DNA of 64,000 bases from Halomarina litorea. Its GTDB lineage: Archaea; Halobacteriota; Halobacteria; Halobacteriales; Haloarculaceae. The notes beneath the pieces were generated by a model, which saw nothing but the letters and a program-made list of their open reading frames with translations, was not told where the DNA came from and searched no databases. This document shows, piece after piece, positions 15,002 through 26,300 of this stretch. The position numbers and the translations under genes were made by a program. Where the stretch lies: assembly GCF_024227715.1 (NCBI RefSeq), contig NZ_CP100448.1:1819655-1883654 (forward strand). The letters run 5' to 3'. Numbering within the stretch: the stretch's first letter is position 1; every line of letters begins with the position of its first letter.

Positions 15002-17491
15002 TTACGCGTTCACCGTCAGTTTCTCGTCTTCGACGCCCTCGACCTGGATGTCGAAGGTGGTCTCCTCCCCGAGGTCGTACTCGAGGACGGCCTGTTCGCC
15101 ACTGCCCACGCTCGGGGCCCACTTGACGAACCACTCGCCGTCCATCTCGACGACCTGTGCGCCCTCGACATCGTGGGACTCCGTCCCACTGGCAGCCACG
15201 TGCCACGTGGCGACCTCCCCGGGGTCCTCGCTCACGATGTCCGTCACGTCGAGGTCGGCGTTCGTATCGGAGTGGTTGGCGACGACCAGCCTGACCCTCC
15301 CGTCTTCGACCTGCCGTTCGACGAGGACGTTGTTCATGATGCGCGCCAGCGAGTCCTCCACGTTCAACTCCTCGCGGCCGGTGACCTCCGAGAGCTTCTC
15401 GGCCATCCGGGGGAGGATGTCGGCGATGACGTCCTGTTTGCGCCGACGCTTCTCCAGCGACCGCCGCTTGTTGAGGTAGCGCTTCAGGTCGCGGGCGGCC
15501 TCGCGCAGGGCGAGTTCTATCTCGTCTTCGATGGCGGGGACGTTCGCGATGGCGTCCTTCGACTCGCTGGTGAAGGGCACGTTCGTGGAGGCGACGTGGA
15601 CCATCAGGACGGCGGGGCCGTTGGGCATCCCGCTTCCCCCCGGCTGGTCGAGCCCGTAGTTGCGCCAGTTGATTCCCTTGACCACGTCCGTCGTCGCACA
15701 CGCCCCCCGCTGGTAGACCAGCGGGACGCGGTTGGCGAAGCGGAGGACGCCGACCTGCCCCTCGGCGGGCAGGTCGCCGCCGTAGGCGATGCCCGCCTCG
15801 ACGATGAACGGGTCACCCCCGTGGACCTCCGCGTCGCGGGTGGCGGTGGCGAAGAAGTCGGCGTCGTACTCCTTCCGGAGGCCGGCTTCGAGCAGTTCGG
15901 CCGTGATGGGCGCGAGACAGTCCGTGGGGGGCGCGAGGATGTCCGTCTCGCGCATCGCCTCCATCAGTTCGCTCGCGGTGTCGCGGTCCCCTGCCGTCTC
16001 AGAGACCTTCGGCACCTCGTCGGGGACCGACCGGCAGTTCGACCAGACGGCCTCGACGACGTTCTCGCGGGCCGTCTCCCCGAAGCTCACGTCGTCGCGC
16101 TCCTTCGTGCGCTCGGCGGCGCGGGTGACGTACCCCTCCAGTTCGCGGCGGGTCACGCGGTTGCGGGGGTCGTCGCTCCCCTCGAAGGCGGTGGCGATGC
16201 GGCGGGCGAGTGCCTCGACGGCCGCGTCGTCCTTCCGACTCGTGGTGGCCTCGTCGACGAGTTGGTAGAGGTCCGCGGCGCGCTGGGCGGTTATCTCGCT
16301 CCACGCCGCCCCGACGGCGTTCTCGCGGACCGAGGAACCGAACGTCTTGCCCGTCGACTCGGCCGCGTCCTCGGCGGCCGCGTCGACCAGTTCGACCAGT
16401 TCGTGGTGGGCGATGCGCTCGCGTTCGGCCACCGCGTCCGCGACGCTCCCCGCGAACTGCTCCGTCGCGTCCGCGCCCTTTCCGTTGACGGCGTCGACGA
16501 GAGCCGCCCGGACGTCGGCCGTTTCGGCGGCTTCGTCGCCTTCACTTCGGTGCGCCGAAGGCGCACCGCTATCTTCGTGGCTCGCGGGGGGCTTCCACGC
16601 CATCTCGCGGCCGAAGTGTCGGTCGCGGAAGGCGGCGACGACGCTCTCGGCGGTCTTCTGGCCGACGCGCGTGAACTCCGACTGGAGGAACCCGGAGACG
16701 CTGTAGGAGTCCGTCGCGCCGAGCATCTTGATGAGCGTCCCGAGTTCGACCCCGTGGGGGTGGGGGCGAATCTCGGTCGTCTCGGCGGGCAACTGGTCGG
16801 TCGCCCGCTCGTACTTCAGGTGCTCGGAGGGTTCGCGGAACTCCAGTCGCGCGTGGGGGTTGACGACGGCGGTGTGTTTGATGTAGTCGTGGAGCTGTTG
16901 GCGCGCGCGCATGTTCGCCTCCATCTCCAGTTCGATGCGCGTCCCGTGGGGGCGCTCCCACGTCGTCGTGTCCTCGACCGATATCTCGGGCTCGTTCTCG
17001 TCCGTGTCGATGATGAGCTCGAAGTACTGCGCCTCGCCGTCCCCCTGCGTCTTGCTCGTGATCTTGGCGGGCTTCCCGCTCGTGAGCTGTGAGTAGAGCA
17101 CCGCGGCGGAGATACCGATACCCTGCTGGCCGCGGGACTGCTCGCGGGCGTGGAACCGGGAGCCGTACAGCAGCTTCCCGAACACCTTGGGGACCTGCTC
17201 TTTCGTGATGCCCGGGCCATTGTCCTCGATGACGAGGCGGTAGTAGTCGCCGGCCTCGGCGATTTCGACGTAGATGTCGGGGAGGATGCCGGCCTCCTCG
17301 GTGGCGTCGAGCGCGTTGTCGACGGCCTCCTTGACGGCCGTGACGAGACCACGCGCGCCCGAGTCGAACCCGAGCATGTGCTTATTCTTCTCGAAGAACT
17401 CCGCGATGGAGATGGCTCGCTGGCCCTTGGCCAGCTCCTCGGCGACGCCGCTGTCGCCGCCGCCGCCGAGTTCCGACTGATAAGATGGCAT
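15002..17491 (-). CDS. top6B: DNA topoisomerase VI subunit B with large insertion
   Basis: 829 residues, against about 530-660 in most archaea. The GHKL ATPase is at the N-terminus: EAVDNALDA with N59, DNGPGI (90-95), and GQQGIGIS (121-128). The canonical [10 protein letters not shown] segment is at 520-529 and the transducer and C-terminal Ig-like domain follow. Between about residues 300 and 500 lies extra sequence with an internal duplication (about 362-400 and 448-485; [15 protein letters not shown] versus [15 protein letters not shown]). The start is the ATG at 17491 (MPSYQSEL); the eight residues added by a GTG at 17515 overlap the TATA region. Divergent from gyrB across 180 bases. Confidence 0.93.
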   Translation of the reverse strand: MPSYQSELGGGGDSGVAEELAKGQRAISIAEFFEKNKHMLGFDSGARGLVTAVKEAVDNALDATEEAGILPDIYVEIAEAGDYYRLVIEDNGPGITKEQVPKVFGKLLYGSRFHAREQSRGQQGIGISAAVLYSQLTSGKPAKITSKTQGDGEAQYFELIIDTDENEPEISVEDTTTWERPHGTRIELEMEANMRARQQLHDYIKHTAVVNPHARLEFREPSEHLKYERATDQLPAETTEIRPHPHGVELGTLIKMLGATDSYSVSGFLQSEFTRVGQKTAESVVAAFRDRHFGREMAWKPPASHEDSGAPSAHRSEGDEAAETADVRAALVDAVNGKGADATEQFAGSVADAVAERERIAHHELVELVDAAAEDAAESTGKTFGSSVRENAVGAAWSEITAQRAADLYQLVDEATTSRKDDAAVEALARRIATAFEGSDDPRNRVTRRELEGYVTRAAERTKERDDVSFGETARENVVEAVWSNCRSVPDEVPKVSETAGDRDTASELMEAMRETDILAPPTDCLAPITAELLEAGLRKEYDADFFATATRDAEVHGGDPFIVEAGIAYGGDLPAEGQVGVLRFANRVPLVYQRGACATTDVVKGINWRNYGLDQPGGSGMPNGPAVLMVHVASTNVPFTSESKDAIANVPAIEDEIELALREAARDLKRYLNKRRSLEKRRRKQDVIADILPRMAEKLSEVTGREELNVEDSLARIMNNVLVERQVEDGRVRLVVANHSDTNADLDVTDIVSEDPGEVATWHVAASGTESHDVEGAQVVEMDGEWFVKWAPSVGSGEQAVLEYDLGEETTFDIQVEGVEDEKLTVNA
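16548..16568. repeat. Perfect 9-bp inverted repeat inside top6B
   Basis: CGGTGCGCC, a 3-base loop GAA, then GGCGCACCG. It falls in codons 308-315 of top6B, inside the non-conserved linker, and overlaps a second possible pairing (CGCCTTC with GAAGGCG, 16537-16563 region). It looks like a small mobile palindrome tolerated in frame. Confidence 0.7.
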
Positions 17492-17516
17492 TCCTGTGGG
17501 ACAGTTACCAACCACT

Positions 17517-17526
17517 CGTTATAACG
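17517..17526 (-). promoter_or_regulatory. TATA-like palindrome upstream of top6BA
   Basis: CGTTATAACG, a perfect 10-base palindrome containing TTATAA, 26-35 bases before the ATG at 17491. It may act as the promoter of the topoisomerase VI operon; the symmetry could also serve as a binding site. Confidence 0.5.
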
Positions 17527-17632
17527 TCCGCGCTACCGCGCGGTGAAAGTGAACCTGGTCGGTGGGTCCCGGCGGCCCGCCGAGGTCCGAACTGTGCCCC
17601 AATGAGGGTAGTTTCGCGCGCGCGTGCGAGGG

Positions 17633-17639
17633 TTTTATT
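17633..17639 (+). promoter_or_regulatory. TATA box of gyrBA
   Basis: TTTTATT, 33-39 bases before the gyrB ATG at 17672, implying a leader of about ten bases. It faces away from the top6BA promoter 110 bases to the left. Confidence 0.45.
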
Positions 17640-17668
17640 GGCAGGTCCATCTTAGGGCTGGCAAGTAG

Positions 17669-19600
<1,932 letters not shown>

Positions 19601-19706
19601 GGCACAGCATGTCTCCCGACCCTCTCTCGTCTGTCTCCCGTACCGAGCGACCGACCGCACCCGACACACACCAGCCACCACATGCAACACACCACGGAGG
19701 CCACGA

Positions 19707-22262
19707 ATGAGTTCTGACGTCCCCGAAGACCTGCCGGACCCCGACGCACAGCGCGTGACGCCCATCCGCGTCGAGGAGGAGATGGAGCAGTCGTACATCG
19801 ACTACGCGATGAGCGTCATCGTCGGGCGCGCCCTGCCCGACGCCCGCGACGGCATGAAACCCGTCCAGCGACGCATCCTCTACTCGATGCACGAACTGGG
19901 CGTCACCTCGAACTCGGGTCACCGCAAGTCCTCGAACATCGTCGGAGACACGATGGGGAACTACCACCCCCACGGCGACTCGGCCATCTACGACGCCCTC
20001 GCCCGGATGGCACAGGACTTCTCGCTCCGCTACCCCCTCGTCGACGGGCAGGGGAACTTCGGGAGCGTCGACGGCGACCCGCCCGCGGCGATGCGCTACA
20101 CGGAGGCCCGGATGGCCCCCATCGCGGAGGAGATGCTCCGGGACATCGGGAAGGACACCGTCGACTTCGAGGGGAACTACGACGACCGACTCACCGAACC
20201 CGAGGTCCTCCCCGCCGCCGTCCCGAACCTCCTGCTCAACGGGGCGTCGGGCATCGCCGTCGGGATGTCCACGAACATCCCGCCGCACAACCTCGGCGAG
20301 GTGGTCGACGCGACGATTCACCTCATCGACAACCCCGACTGCACCGTCGCGGACCTGATGGAACACGTCAAGGGGCCGGACTTCCCGACGGGCGCGAACA
20401 TCGTCGGGCGCGAGGGAATCCACGACGCCTACACGACGGGTCGGGGCCGCCTCCGCGTGCGCGCGGAACTCGAAATCGAGGAGGAGGAACACCGCATCGT
20501 TGTCACCGAACTCCCCTACCAGGAGAACAAGGCGCGGCGCATCGAGCGAATCGCCAACGACGTCAACGACGGCAAGATCGAGGGCATCTCGGACCTGCGC
20601 GACGAGTCCGACCGGGAGGGTATCCGCGTCGTCATCGAACTCAAGCGCGGCGCGAACCCCGACGTCGTCCGCAACCAGTTGCTCGAACACCACCTCGAAC
20701 AGACCTTCAGCGTCATCTCGCTGGCCCTCGTCGACGGCCAGCCCCGCGTGCTGGACCTGAAAGAGATGCTCGAACAGTACGTCGGGCACCGCCGCGAGGT
20801 CGTCCGCCGACGCTCCGAGTACGAACTCGGCGAGGCGGAGGACCGCGCCCACCTGCTCGAAGGCCGCCTGACGGCCCTCGAACACGTCGAGAGCGTCGTC
20901 GAACTCATCCGGGAGTCAGAGGACCGCGACAGCGCGAAACTGGCCCTGCAGGACACCTACGACTTCTCCGAGCGTCAGTCCGACCACATCGTCCGGATGC
21001 AACTCGGGAGCCTCACCTCCCTCGAAGCCGCCGAAATCGAACAGGAGTACGAGGACGTCACGGCCGAAATCGAGCGTCTGGAGACCATCCTCGGCGACGA
21101 ACGGGAACTGCTCGGCGTCATCAAAGAAGAACTCCGGGGGGTCAAGGACACCTACGGCGACGACCGGCGGACGAGCATCGTCGAGGACTACGGCAACGTC
21201 ACCCGCGAGGACCTCATCCCCGAGGAGGAGATGGTCGTCGTCCTCACCGAGGACGACTACGTCAAGCGGATGCCCCTCTCGTCGTTCGACGCCCAGCACC
21301 GCGGCGGGAAGGGCATCATCGGGACGCGCCTGAAAGACGGCGACCGCGTCTCGACGGTGTTTCAGGCGAGCACGCACGACTACCTGCTCTGTTTCACCAG
21401 CGCGGGACAGGTCTACCAGTTGAAGACCTACGAACTGCCCGAGATGGGCCGGACCGCCCGCGGGCGGTCGGCGGTGAACATCCTCAACCTCGACGAGGAC
21501 GAACGCGTCACGGCCATCGTCGACACGGACGACTTCGACGAGGACGAGTTCCTCACGATGGTCACCCGCGGCGGGTACATCAAGCGCACGCGCGCCGGCG
21601 AGTTCGACAACATCCTCTCGACGGGCATCCGCGCCGTCCGTCTGGAGGAGGGCGACGAACTGGTCGACGTGGCCGTCACGGACGGCGAGAGCGACGTCAT
21701 CATCGGCACCGAGAGCGGCATGACCATCCGCTTCGACGAGACGGAGGCCCGCGCGATGGGCCGGACCGCGCGCGGCGTCAACGCCATCAAGCTCACCGAC
21801 GAGAACGTCGCGAACGCGAACGTCGGCGACCGGCGCGACTGGGAGGGCGACGCCGTCGTCGGTCTCGTCTGCGACACGGAGGGCGACGACCGCGACCTGC
21901 TGACGGTGACGTGGCACGGCTACGGCAAGCGCACGCCCCTGTCGGAGTACCGCACGCAGTCGCGCTACGGGAAGGGCCTCATCGACATCAAGACCAACGA
22001 GCGAAACGGCCACGTCGTCGCCCTCAAGCAGGTGAGCGAGGACGACGAACTCGTCATCATGAGCGAGGGCGGCCAGATCATGCGCACCCGCGCCGGGGAA
22101 GTCTCCCAGCAGGGGCGCAACACGATGGGCGTCCGCGTGATGCGCCTCACCGACGACGACTGGGTCGCGAGCGTCGACGTGTTCTCCGTCAGCGGGGAGG
22201 ACGCCGCCGAACTGGACGGGAGCGGGGCGGAGGAGGGAGACGCGAAAGCGGACGACGAGTAA
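19707..22262 (+). CDS. gyrA: DNA gyrase subunit A
   Basis: 851 residues. The cleavage and DNA-wrapping subunit. The catalytic tyrosine is Y131 in [10 protein letters not shown]. The quinolone-resistance region includes [12 protein letters not shown] (88-99). The C-terminal domain holds several beta-pinwheel blades with GRTARG and GKG-type repeats ([14 protein letters not shown] near 585 and [13 protein letters not shown] near 685) including the gyrase-box-like segments needed for wrapping. The last 25 residues are an acidic tail. Second gene of the gyrBA operon. Confidence 0.97.
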   Translation: MSSDVPEDLPDPDAQRVTPIRVEEEMEQSYIDYAMSVIVGRALPDARDGMKPVQRRILYSMHELGVTSNSGHRKSSNIVGDTMGNYHPHGDSAIYDALARMAQDFSLRYPLVDGQGNFGSVDGDPPAAMRYTEARMAPIAEEMLRDIGKDTVDFEGNYDDRLTEPEVLPAAVPNLLLNGASGIAVGMSTNIPPHNLGEVVDATIHLIDNPDCTVADLMEHVKGPDFPTGANIVGREGIHDAYTTGRGRLRVRAELEIEEEEHRIVVTELPYQENKARRIERIANDVNDGKIEGISDLRDESDREGIRVVIELKRGANPDVVRNQLLEHHLEQTFSVISLALVDGQPRVLDLKEMLEQYVGHRREVVRRRSEYELGEAEDRAHLLEGRLTALEHVESVVELIRESEDRDSAKLALQDTYDFSERQSDHIVRMQLGSLTSLEAAEIEQEYEDVTAEIERLETILGDERELLGVIKEELRGVKDTYGDDRRTSIVEDYGNVTREDLIPEEEMVVVLTEDDYVKRMPLSSFDAQHRGGKGIIGTRLKDGDRVSTVFQASTHDYLLCFTSAGQVYQLKTYELPEMGRTARGRSAVNILNLDEDERVTAIVDTDDFDEDEFLTMVTRGGYIKRTRAGEFDNILSTGIRAVRLEEGDELVDVAVTDGESDVIIGTESGMTIRFDETEARAMGRTARGVNAIKLTDENVANANVGDRRDWEGDAVVGLVCDTEGDDRDLLTVTWHGYGKRTPLSEYRTQSRYGKGLIDIKTNERNGHVVALKQVSEDDELVIMSEGGQIMRTRAGEVSQQGRNTMGVRVMRLTDDDWVASVDVFSVSGEDAAELDGSGAEEGDAKADDE

Positions 22263-22376
22263 CGCACTCGCCGCCCCGTCCCCGCACGTCGGTCCGTCAC
22301 CGACCACTGATGAGCACACCCGTCGCTCGCTGTCCCGGCCCGAACACTTTTTACCACCTCGCGCCGCGCACGTGGT

Positions 22377-23540
22377 ATGTCCGACCACGCTGACGGCGAC
22401 TTCGACGGGTTCGGCGGACGGCACGTCCCCGAACCGATGCAGGAACCGCTCGCGGAACTGGCGGCCGCCTTCGACGCTATCGCCACCGACGACGACTTTC
22501 AGGCGGCGTTCCGGGAGGTCCTCGAGGGGTTCGCCGGGCGGCCCACGCCCCTCTATCACGCCGGGAACCTCTCGGAGGAACTCGGCGCTGACGTCTACCT
22601 GAAGCGCGAGGACCTGCTCCACGGCGGGGCACACAAGATAAACAACTGCCTCGGGCAGGCGCTGCTGGCGGACCGCGCGGGCAAGACGCGCCTCATCGCG
22701 GAGACGGGCGCGGGGCAACACGGCGTCGCGACGGCGATGGTCGGCGCAATGTTCGACCTCGACACCGAGATCTACATGGGGAAGAAGGACGCCGACCGCC
22801 AGCGGATGAACGTCTTCCGGATGCGCCTGATGGGCGCCGAGGTCAACGAGGTCACGCAGGGCGGCGCGGGCCTCGCGGACGCCGTGGACGTCGCACTGGA
22901 GGACTTCGCCGAGAACATGAAGGACACCCACTACCTCGTGGGGAGCGTCGTCGGCCCCGACCCCTTCCCCCGGATGGTCCGGGAGTTCCAGTCGGTCATC
23001 GGGACGGAAGCGAGAGAACAGGTCGTCGAGGAGACGGGCGACCTGCCCGACGCCTGCGTGGCCTGCGTCGGCGGGGGGTCGAACGCCATCGGCCTGTTCC
23101 ACGCCTTCCGCGACGACGAGGACGTGGCCTTCTACGGCGCGGAGGGAGGCGGCGAGGGAGGCGACTCGAAGCGCCACGCCGCCCCGCTCGCGTCCGGGAC
23201 GGACGGTACCATCCACGGGATGCGCACCCGCGTCATCGACGACGACGTGGAGGTCCACTCCGTCTCCGCCGGCCTCGACTACCCCGGCGTCGGGCCCGAG
23301 CACGCCATGTTCCGTGCCGTCGGGCGCTGTGAGTACCGCGCCGTGACCGACGACGAGGCGCTGGCGGCGTTCCGCACGCTCAGCGAGACGGAGGGCATCA
23401 TCCCGGCGCTGGAGTCGAGTCACGCCGTCGCGCTGGCGGCCGACCTCGCCGAGAACGGGGACCACGACACCATCGTCGTCAACCTCTCCGGGCGCGGCGA
23501 CAAGGACATGGAACAGACCGCGCGGATGTTCGACCTCTGA
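22377..23540 (+). CDS. trpB: Tryptophan synthase beta chain, not in a trp operon
   Basis: 387 residues. PLP enzyme condensing indole and serine to tryptophan. The cofactor lysine is K87 in GGAHKINN; ETGAGQHGVATA, the phosphate loop CVGGGSNAIGLF and EGGGEGG are present. Length and sequence fit the TrpB1 type that pairs with TrpA. No trpA or trpC is next to it here: upstream is gyrA, downstream a convergent membrane protein. It may be a second copy or have been separated from the rest of the pathway. A possible TATA element (CTTTTTACC, near 22344) lies about 25-33 bases before the start. Confidence 0.93.
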   Translation: MSDHADGDFDGFGGRHVPEPMQEPLAELAAAFDAIATDDDFQAAFREVLEGFAGRPTPLYHAGNLSEELGADVYLKREDLLHGGAHKINNCLGQALLADRAGKTRLIAETGAGQHGVATAMVGAMFDLDTEIYMGKKDADRQRMNVFRMRLMGAEVNEVTQGGAGLADAVDVALEDFAENMKDTHYLVGSVVGPDPFPRMVREFQSVIGTEAREQVVEETGDLPDACVACVGGGSNAIGLFHAFRDDEDVAFYGAEGGGEGGDSKRHAAPLASGTDGTIHGMRTRVIDDDVEVHSVSAGLDYPGVGPEHAMFRAVGRCEYRAVTDDEALAAFRTLSETEGIIPALESSHAVALAADLAENGDHDTIVVNLSGRGDKDMEQTARMFDL

Positions 23541-23552
23541 GCGGGGCGCGCG

Positions 23553-23882
23553 TTACTCCGAGTCCTCCTCGTCCAGTTCGTAGAGGAGTCCCTGTCGTCC
23601 CGTCCCCTCGAAGGAGGCGTCGAACTCCGTCTTCGTCAGGCCGAGACCGGCAGCGACCCGTCGCTCTATTTCCTCGTGGTCGTCGGCCTTCGACCCCACC
23701 TCGCCCGCGATGACGACGAGGGGGACGACCACCAGCGTGAACAGGCCGGCGAGGAGGCCGAACGCGAGCGCTAGCGTCGGGAGCGTCCCCGTCGCGACGA
23801 GGGCGAGGAACGTCCCGAGGGCGACGGTCACGGCCACGGCGACGAGCATCGACAGCCGCCCGCGGGAGTACTCGAGTGTCAC
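23553..23882 (-). CDS. Small two-helix membrane protein
   Basis: 109 residues. Two hydrophobic helices (about 11-31 and 35-58) followed by an acidic cytoplasmic tail of 45 residues ending EEDSE. No family recognised; similar short proteins with this layout are common in haloarchaea. Convergent with trpB, 12 bases apart. Confidence 0.7.
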   Translation of the reverse strand: MTLEYSRGRLSMLVAVAVTVALGTFLALVATGTLPTLALAFGLLAGLFTLVVVPLVVIAGEVGSKADDHEEIERRVAAGLGLTKTEFDASFEGTGRQGLLYELDEEDSE

Positions 23883-23974
23883 GGGGTGTCTAGGTGTCAG
23901 GGGACTTTATCGTTGTCCTCGGCGGCGCGGGTCGGACCGGCAGTCACAGGACGCGGAGCCGAGGAGCCCCGTCG

Positions 23975-24157
23975 ATGACCGGCGACCGTCCCCGCGCGAT
24001 GCGCGTCTACGACTGGTGGAGTCGCCACCCGAGGCTGTTCTGGGGGCTGTCACAGGTCGTGTTCGCGGGACGGGAGCGCGAACGCCGCGAGGCGGCGTTC
24101 GACGGGGCCGAGACGACGTACTACAACGACGAGACGTTCTCCGTGTCTGTGACGTAG
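23975..24157 (+). pseudogene. Short ORF, probable N-terminal remnant of a SAM methyltransferase
   Basis: 60 residues from the ATG at 23975. The segment MRVYDWWSRHPRLFWGLSQV resembles, from memory, the N-terminus of haloarchaeal class I methyltransferases, in which a helix then leads into the SAM-binding motif. Here the sequence stops before any glycine-rich SAM motif (ends NDETFSVSVT). It could also be an independent small protein. It lies between two minus-strand genes and has no obvious partner. Confidence 0.45.
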
Positions 24158-24183
24158 AAGACAATTCGAGCGGACGCGACGGA

Positions 24184-26298
24184 CTAGAGGAGCAACTGGG
24201 CGAGTTCGAAGACGACGTACGTCACGGCGACCATGACGGCCGAGTGCTTGACGCCGGATTCGAGCGACCCGTCGCTCATCTGCCCGCCGATGACGCCCGA
24301 GAAGGCCGCCTGCAGGAGGGCGGCGTGGAAGAAGGTGAGGCGGTAGTCCGCGACCGCCTGTTCCGAGAGGCTCATGAACCCGCCGACGCTGGCCCCCGCC
24401 CCGGTCTTCAGCCCGCTGGTCGCCTCGACCAGCTTCGGGATGAAGAAGGCGTCCATCGTGACGATGACGACGAGGAACACGAGGAAGGCCACGTAGATGG
24501 CGATGAGGTAGGTGGACATCTCCTGTCTGCGGGTGCGCTTGAACCGGCGTTCGGCGCGCGCCTCGCTGGCGGCGATGCGGAGGACCGGCCCCACGTCGCT
24601 GGAGGCGCGCATCGAACTCGTCACGAGCGTCACGAGTCGGGTGACCGAGGGCGTCCGGACCCGGCGCTCGAAGCGCCGGAGGGCCGTCGACACCGTCGCC
24701 CCCCACTGGATGTCCGCCCAGATGCGTTCGAGTTCGGGGTTCATCGCCCCGAGGTCCGAGGTGCGGATGCGGTCGAAACTCTGGACGACGGTCATCCCGG
24801 CCTCGTTGAGGCTCGCCATCCGGTCGAGGAGGTCAGGCAGCGCGGCCTCCAGTTGCTTGAGGCGGTGCTGGCTGGCCTCGTAGACCAGCCCGAACGTGCC
24901 GAGCAGGAAGACGAACGTGAAGACGAGCACGTCGTCGAGCGCCGCCATCGTCGGCACCTGCCCCGCGACGACGAGGGGGACGAGTTCGTACGAGAGGTAG
25001 AGCATCGCCACCGGGACGGTCAGGTAGAACACGCGGACCGGCCTGTCGAGAAGGGCGTCGAGGGGGCGGGCGGCGAGTCGCCGGACCTGTTCGAACGAGC
25101 GGTAGGCGACGAGGCGTTCGTGGTTCGCCCGAATCCGCTCCGCCTTCGAGGCGAGCGCCGTGCCGCCGTCGGTGAGCGCTCGCGGCGCGAATCGAGCCGT
25201 CGGAATCGGACCGAGGCGCTCCGCGTTCCGGAGGTCGTGGAGGACGCGCTGGCCGCTGATGTCGGCGGTCAGGTCCGCGAGGTAGGCGACGAAGACGACG
25301 TTGATGACCGGGATGCCGAGGTAGGTGACGAGCTGGATGAGCGTCAGCGTGTCCCCGGAGGTCAGCCCGATGATGAGGAGGATGGTGATGAGAAAGAGCA
25401 TGCCGGCGACGGCGACGGTGACGTACACCTCGGCGGCCGTCGCGAGTTGCTCGATCATCTCGTCCTGTTTCTCCGCCGCGTCGTCGCGGTAGCGCTCGTA
25501 CTGGCTCCTGAGGAACGACGGGAGGTCCTGCCCGCTCTGGAGGACGCTCGCGAGGTTCTCACAGAGACCGCGGAACGCGTCGCTCGGGGTGCGGACGGCC
25601 ACCTTCCGGATGCTCGTCGTCAGGTCCCGTCCGAGCAGGTCGACGTCGCGGACGGCGACGCGGAACTCCGCCGCGCCCTCGCCGAAGACGCGTTCGTTGC
25701 GCGCCAGCGACCGGAGCACCTCGGGGAACGTCATGCCCCCGCGCGAGAGAGCGTAGGTGAACGCGACGGTCCGGGGCATGCTGGACTCGATGCGCCGACG
25801 CCGCGTCGAGGCCCGCTGTCGGGGGGCGTAGTAGCGGACGAGGTAGGTTAGCGCCACGGCGAGCGTGGCGAACAGGCCGCTCGCGACGAGGAGGACGAGG
25901 GCGACTTTCACGTTCGTCCCGACAGGGCCGACCGGGCTGGTGACGCCGAGCGGTTCCGAGACGAGGGCAGCGAGGCCGGTCCGGCCCTCCGCGGACCGAC
26001 CGGCCCGGAGGAACCTCCCGACGCCGACGGCGGCGTAGACGCCCGCCACCGCGCCGGTGACGCCGAAGACGGCGGCGTATAGCCGGGTCCGGGCCGTGTA
26101 GAGTCTGGGCGGCGTCGAAACCTGTGCCGCCTGCAGGATGCGGCGATTCGCCAGCGGCGACGCCCGGTCGTTCGCTAGCAGGACGATGGCGATGCGGTCG
26201 GTCACCTGGCGGAGGGGCAGGTACTCCCCGTCGATGGCGAGGACGAGGGAGGCCGTGACGAGCAGGACCAGCGGCGTGAGCGCGAGCAAGACCAGCAT
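24184..26298 (-). CDS. Type IV pilus assembly membrane protein PilC/TadC (two T2SF domains)
   Basis: 704 residues. Inner-membrane platform protein for pilin assembly. Helices occur near the N-terminus, around 75-95 and 125-150. The first T2SF domain spans about 180-330 (AFTYALSRGGMTFPEVLRSL, then a hydrophobic pair), a second pair of helices lies around 430-490, and the second T2SF domain spans about 495-700 (ALPDLLDRMASLNEAGMTVV). Double T2SF platforms are typical of archaeal PilC/FlaJ-type proteins. It begins two bases after the pilB stop, so the two form an operon. No pilin gene is adjacent. Confidence 0.9.
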   Translation of the reverse strand: MLVLLALTPLVLLVTASLVLAIDGEYLPLRQVTDRIAIVLLANDRASPLANRRILQAAQVSTPPRLYTARTRLYAAVFGVTGAVAGVYAAVGVGRFLRAGRSAEGRTGLAALVSEPLGVTSPVGPVGTNVKVALVLLVASGLFATLAVALTYLVRYYAPRQRASTRRRRIESSMPRTVAFTYALSRGGMTFPEVLRSLARNERVFGEGAAEFRVAVRDVDLLGRDLTTSIRKVAVRTPSDAFRGLCENLASVLQSGQDLPSFLRSQYERYRDDAAEKQDEMIEQLATAAEVYVTVAVAGMLFLITILLIIGLTSGDTLTLIQLVTYLGIPVINVVFVAYLADLTADISGQRVLHDLRNAERLGPIPTARFAPRALTDGGTALASKAERIRANHERLVAYRSFEQVRRLAARPLDALLDRPVRVFYLTVPVAMLYLSYELVPLVVAGQVPTMAALDDVLVFTFVFLLGTFGLVYEASQHRLKQLEAALPDLLDRMASLNEAGMTVVQSFDRIRTSDLGAMNPELERIWADIQWGATVSTALRRFERRVRTPSVTRLVTLVTSSMRASSDVGPVLRIAASEARAERRFKRTRRQEMSTYLIAIYVAFLVFLVVIVTMDAFFIPKLVEATSGLKTGAGASVGGFMSLSEQAVADYRLTFFHAALLQAAFSGVIGGQMSDGSLESGVKHSAVMVAVTYVVFELAQLLL

Positions 26299-26300
26299 GG

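Noticed and set aside
24050-24706. Minus-strand frame of 218 codons overlapping the pilC gene
   Set aside because: Runs out of frame inside pilC with Arg/Pro/Gly-rich shadow composition.
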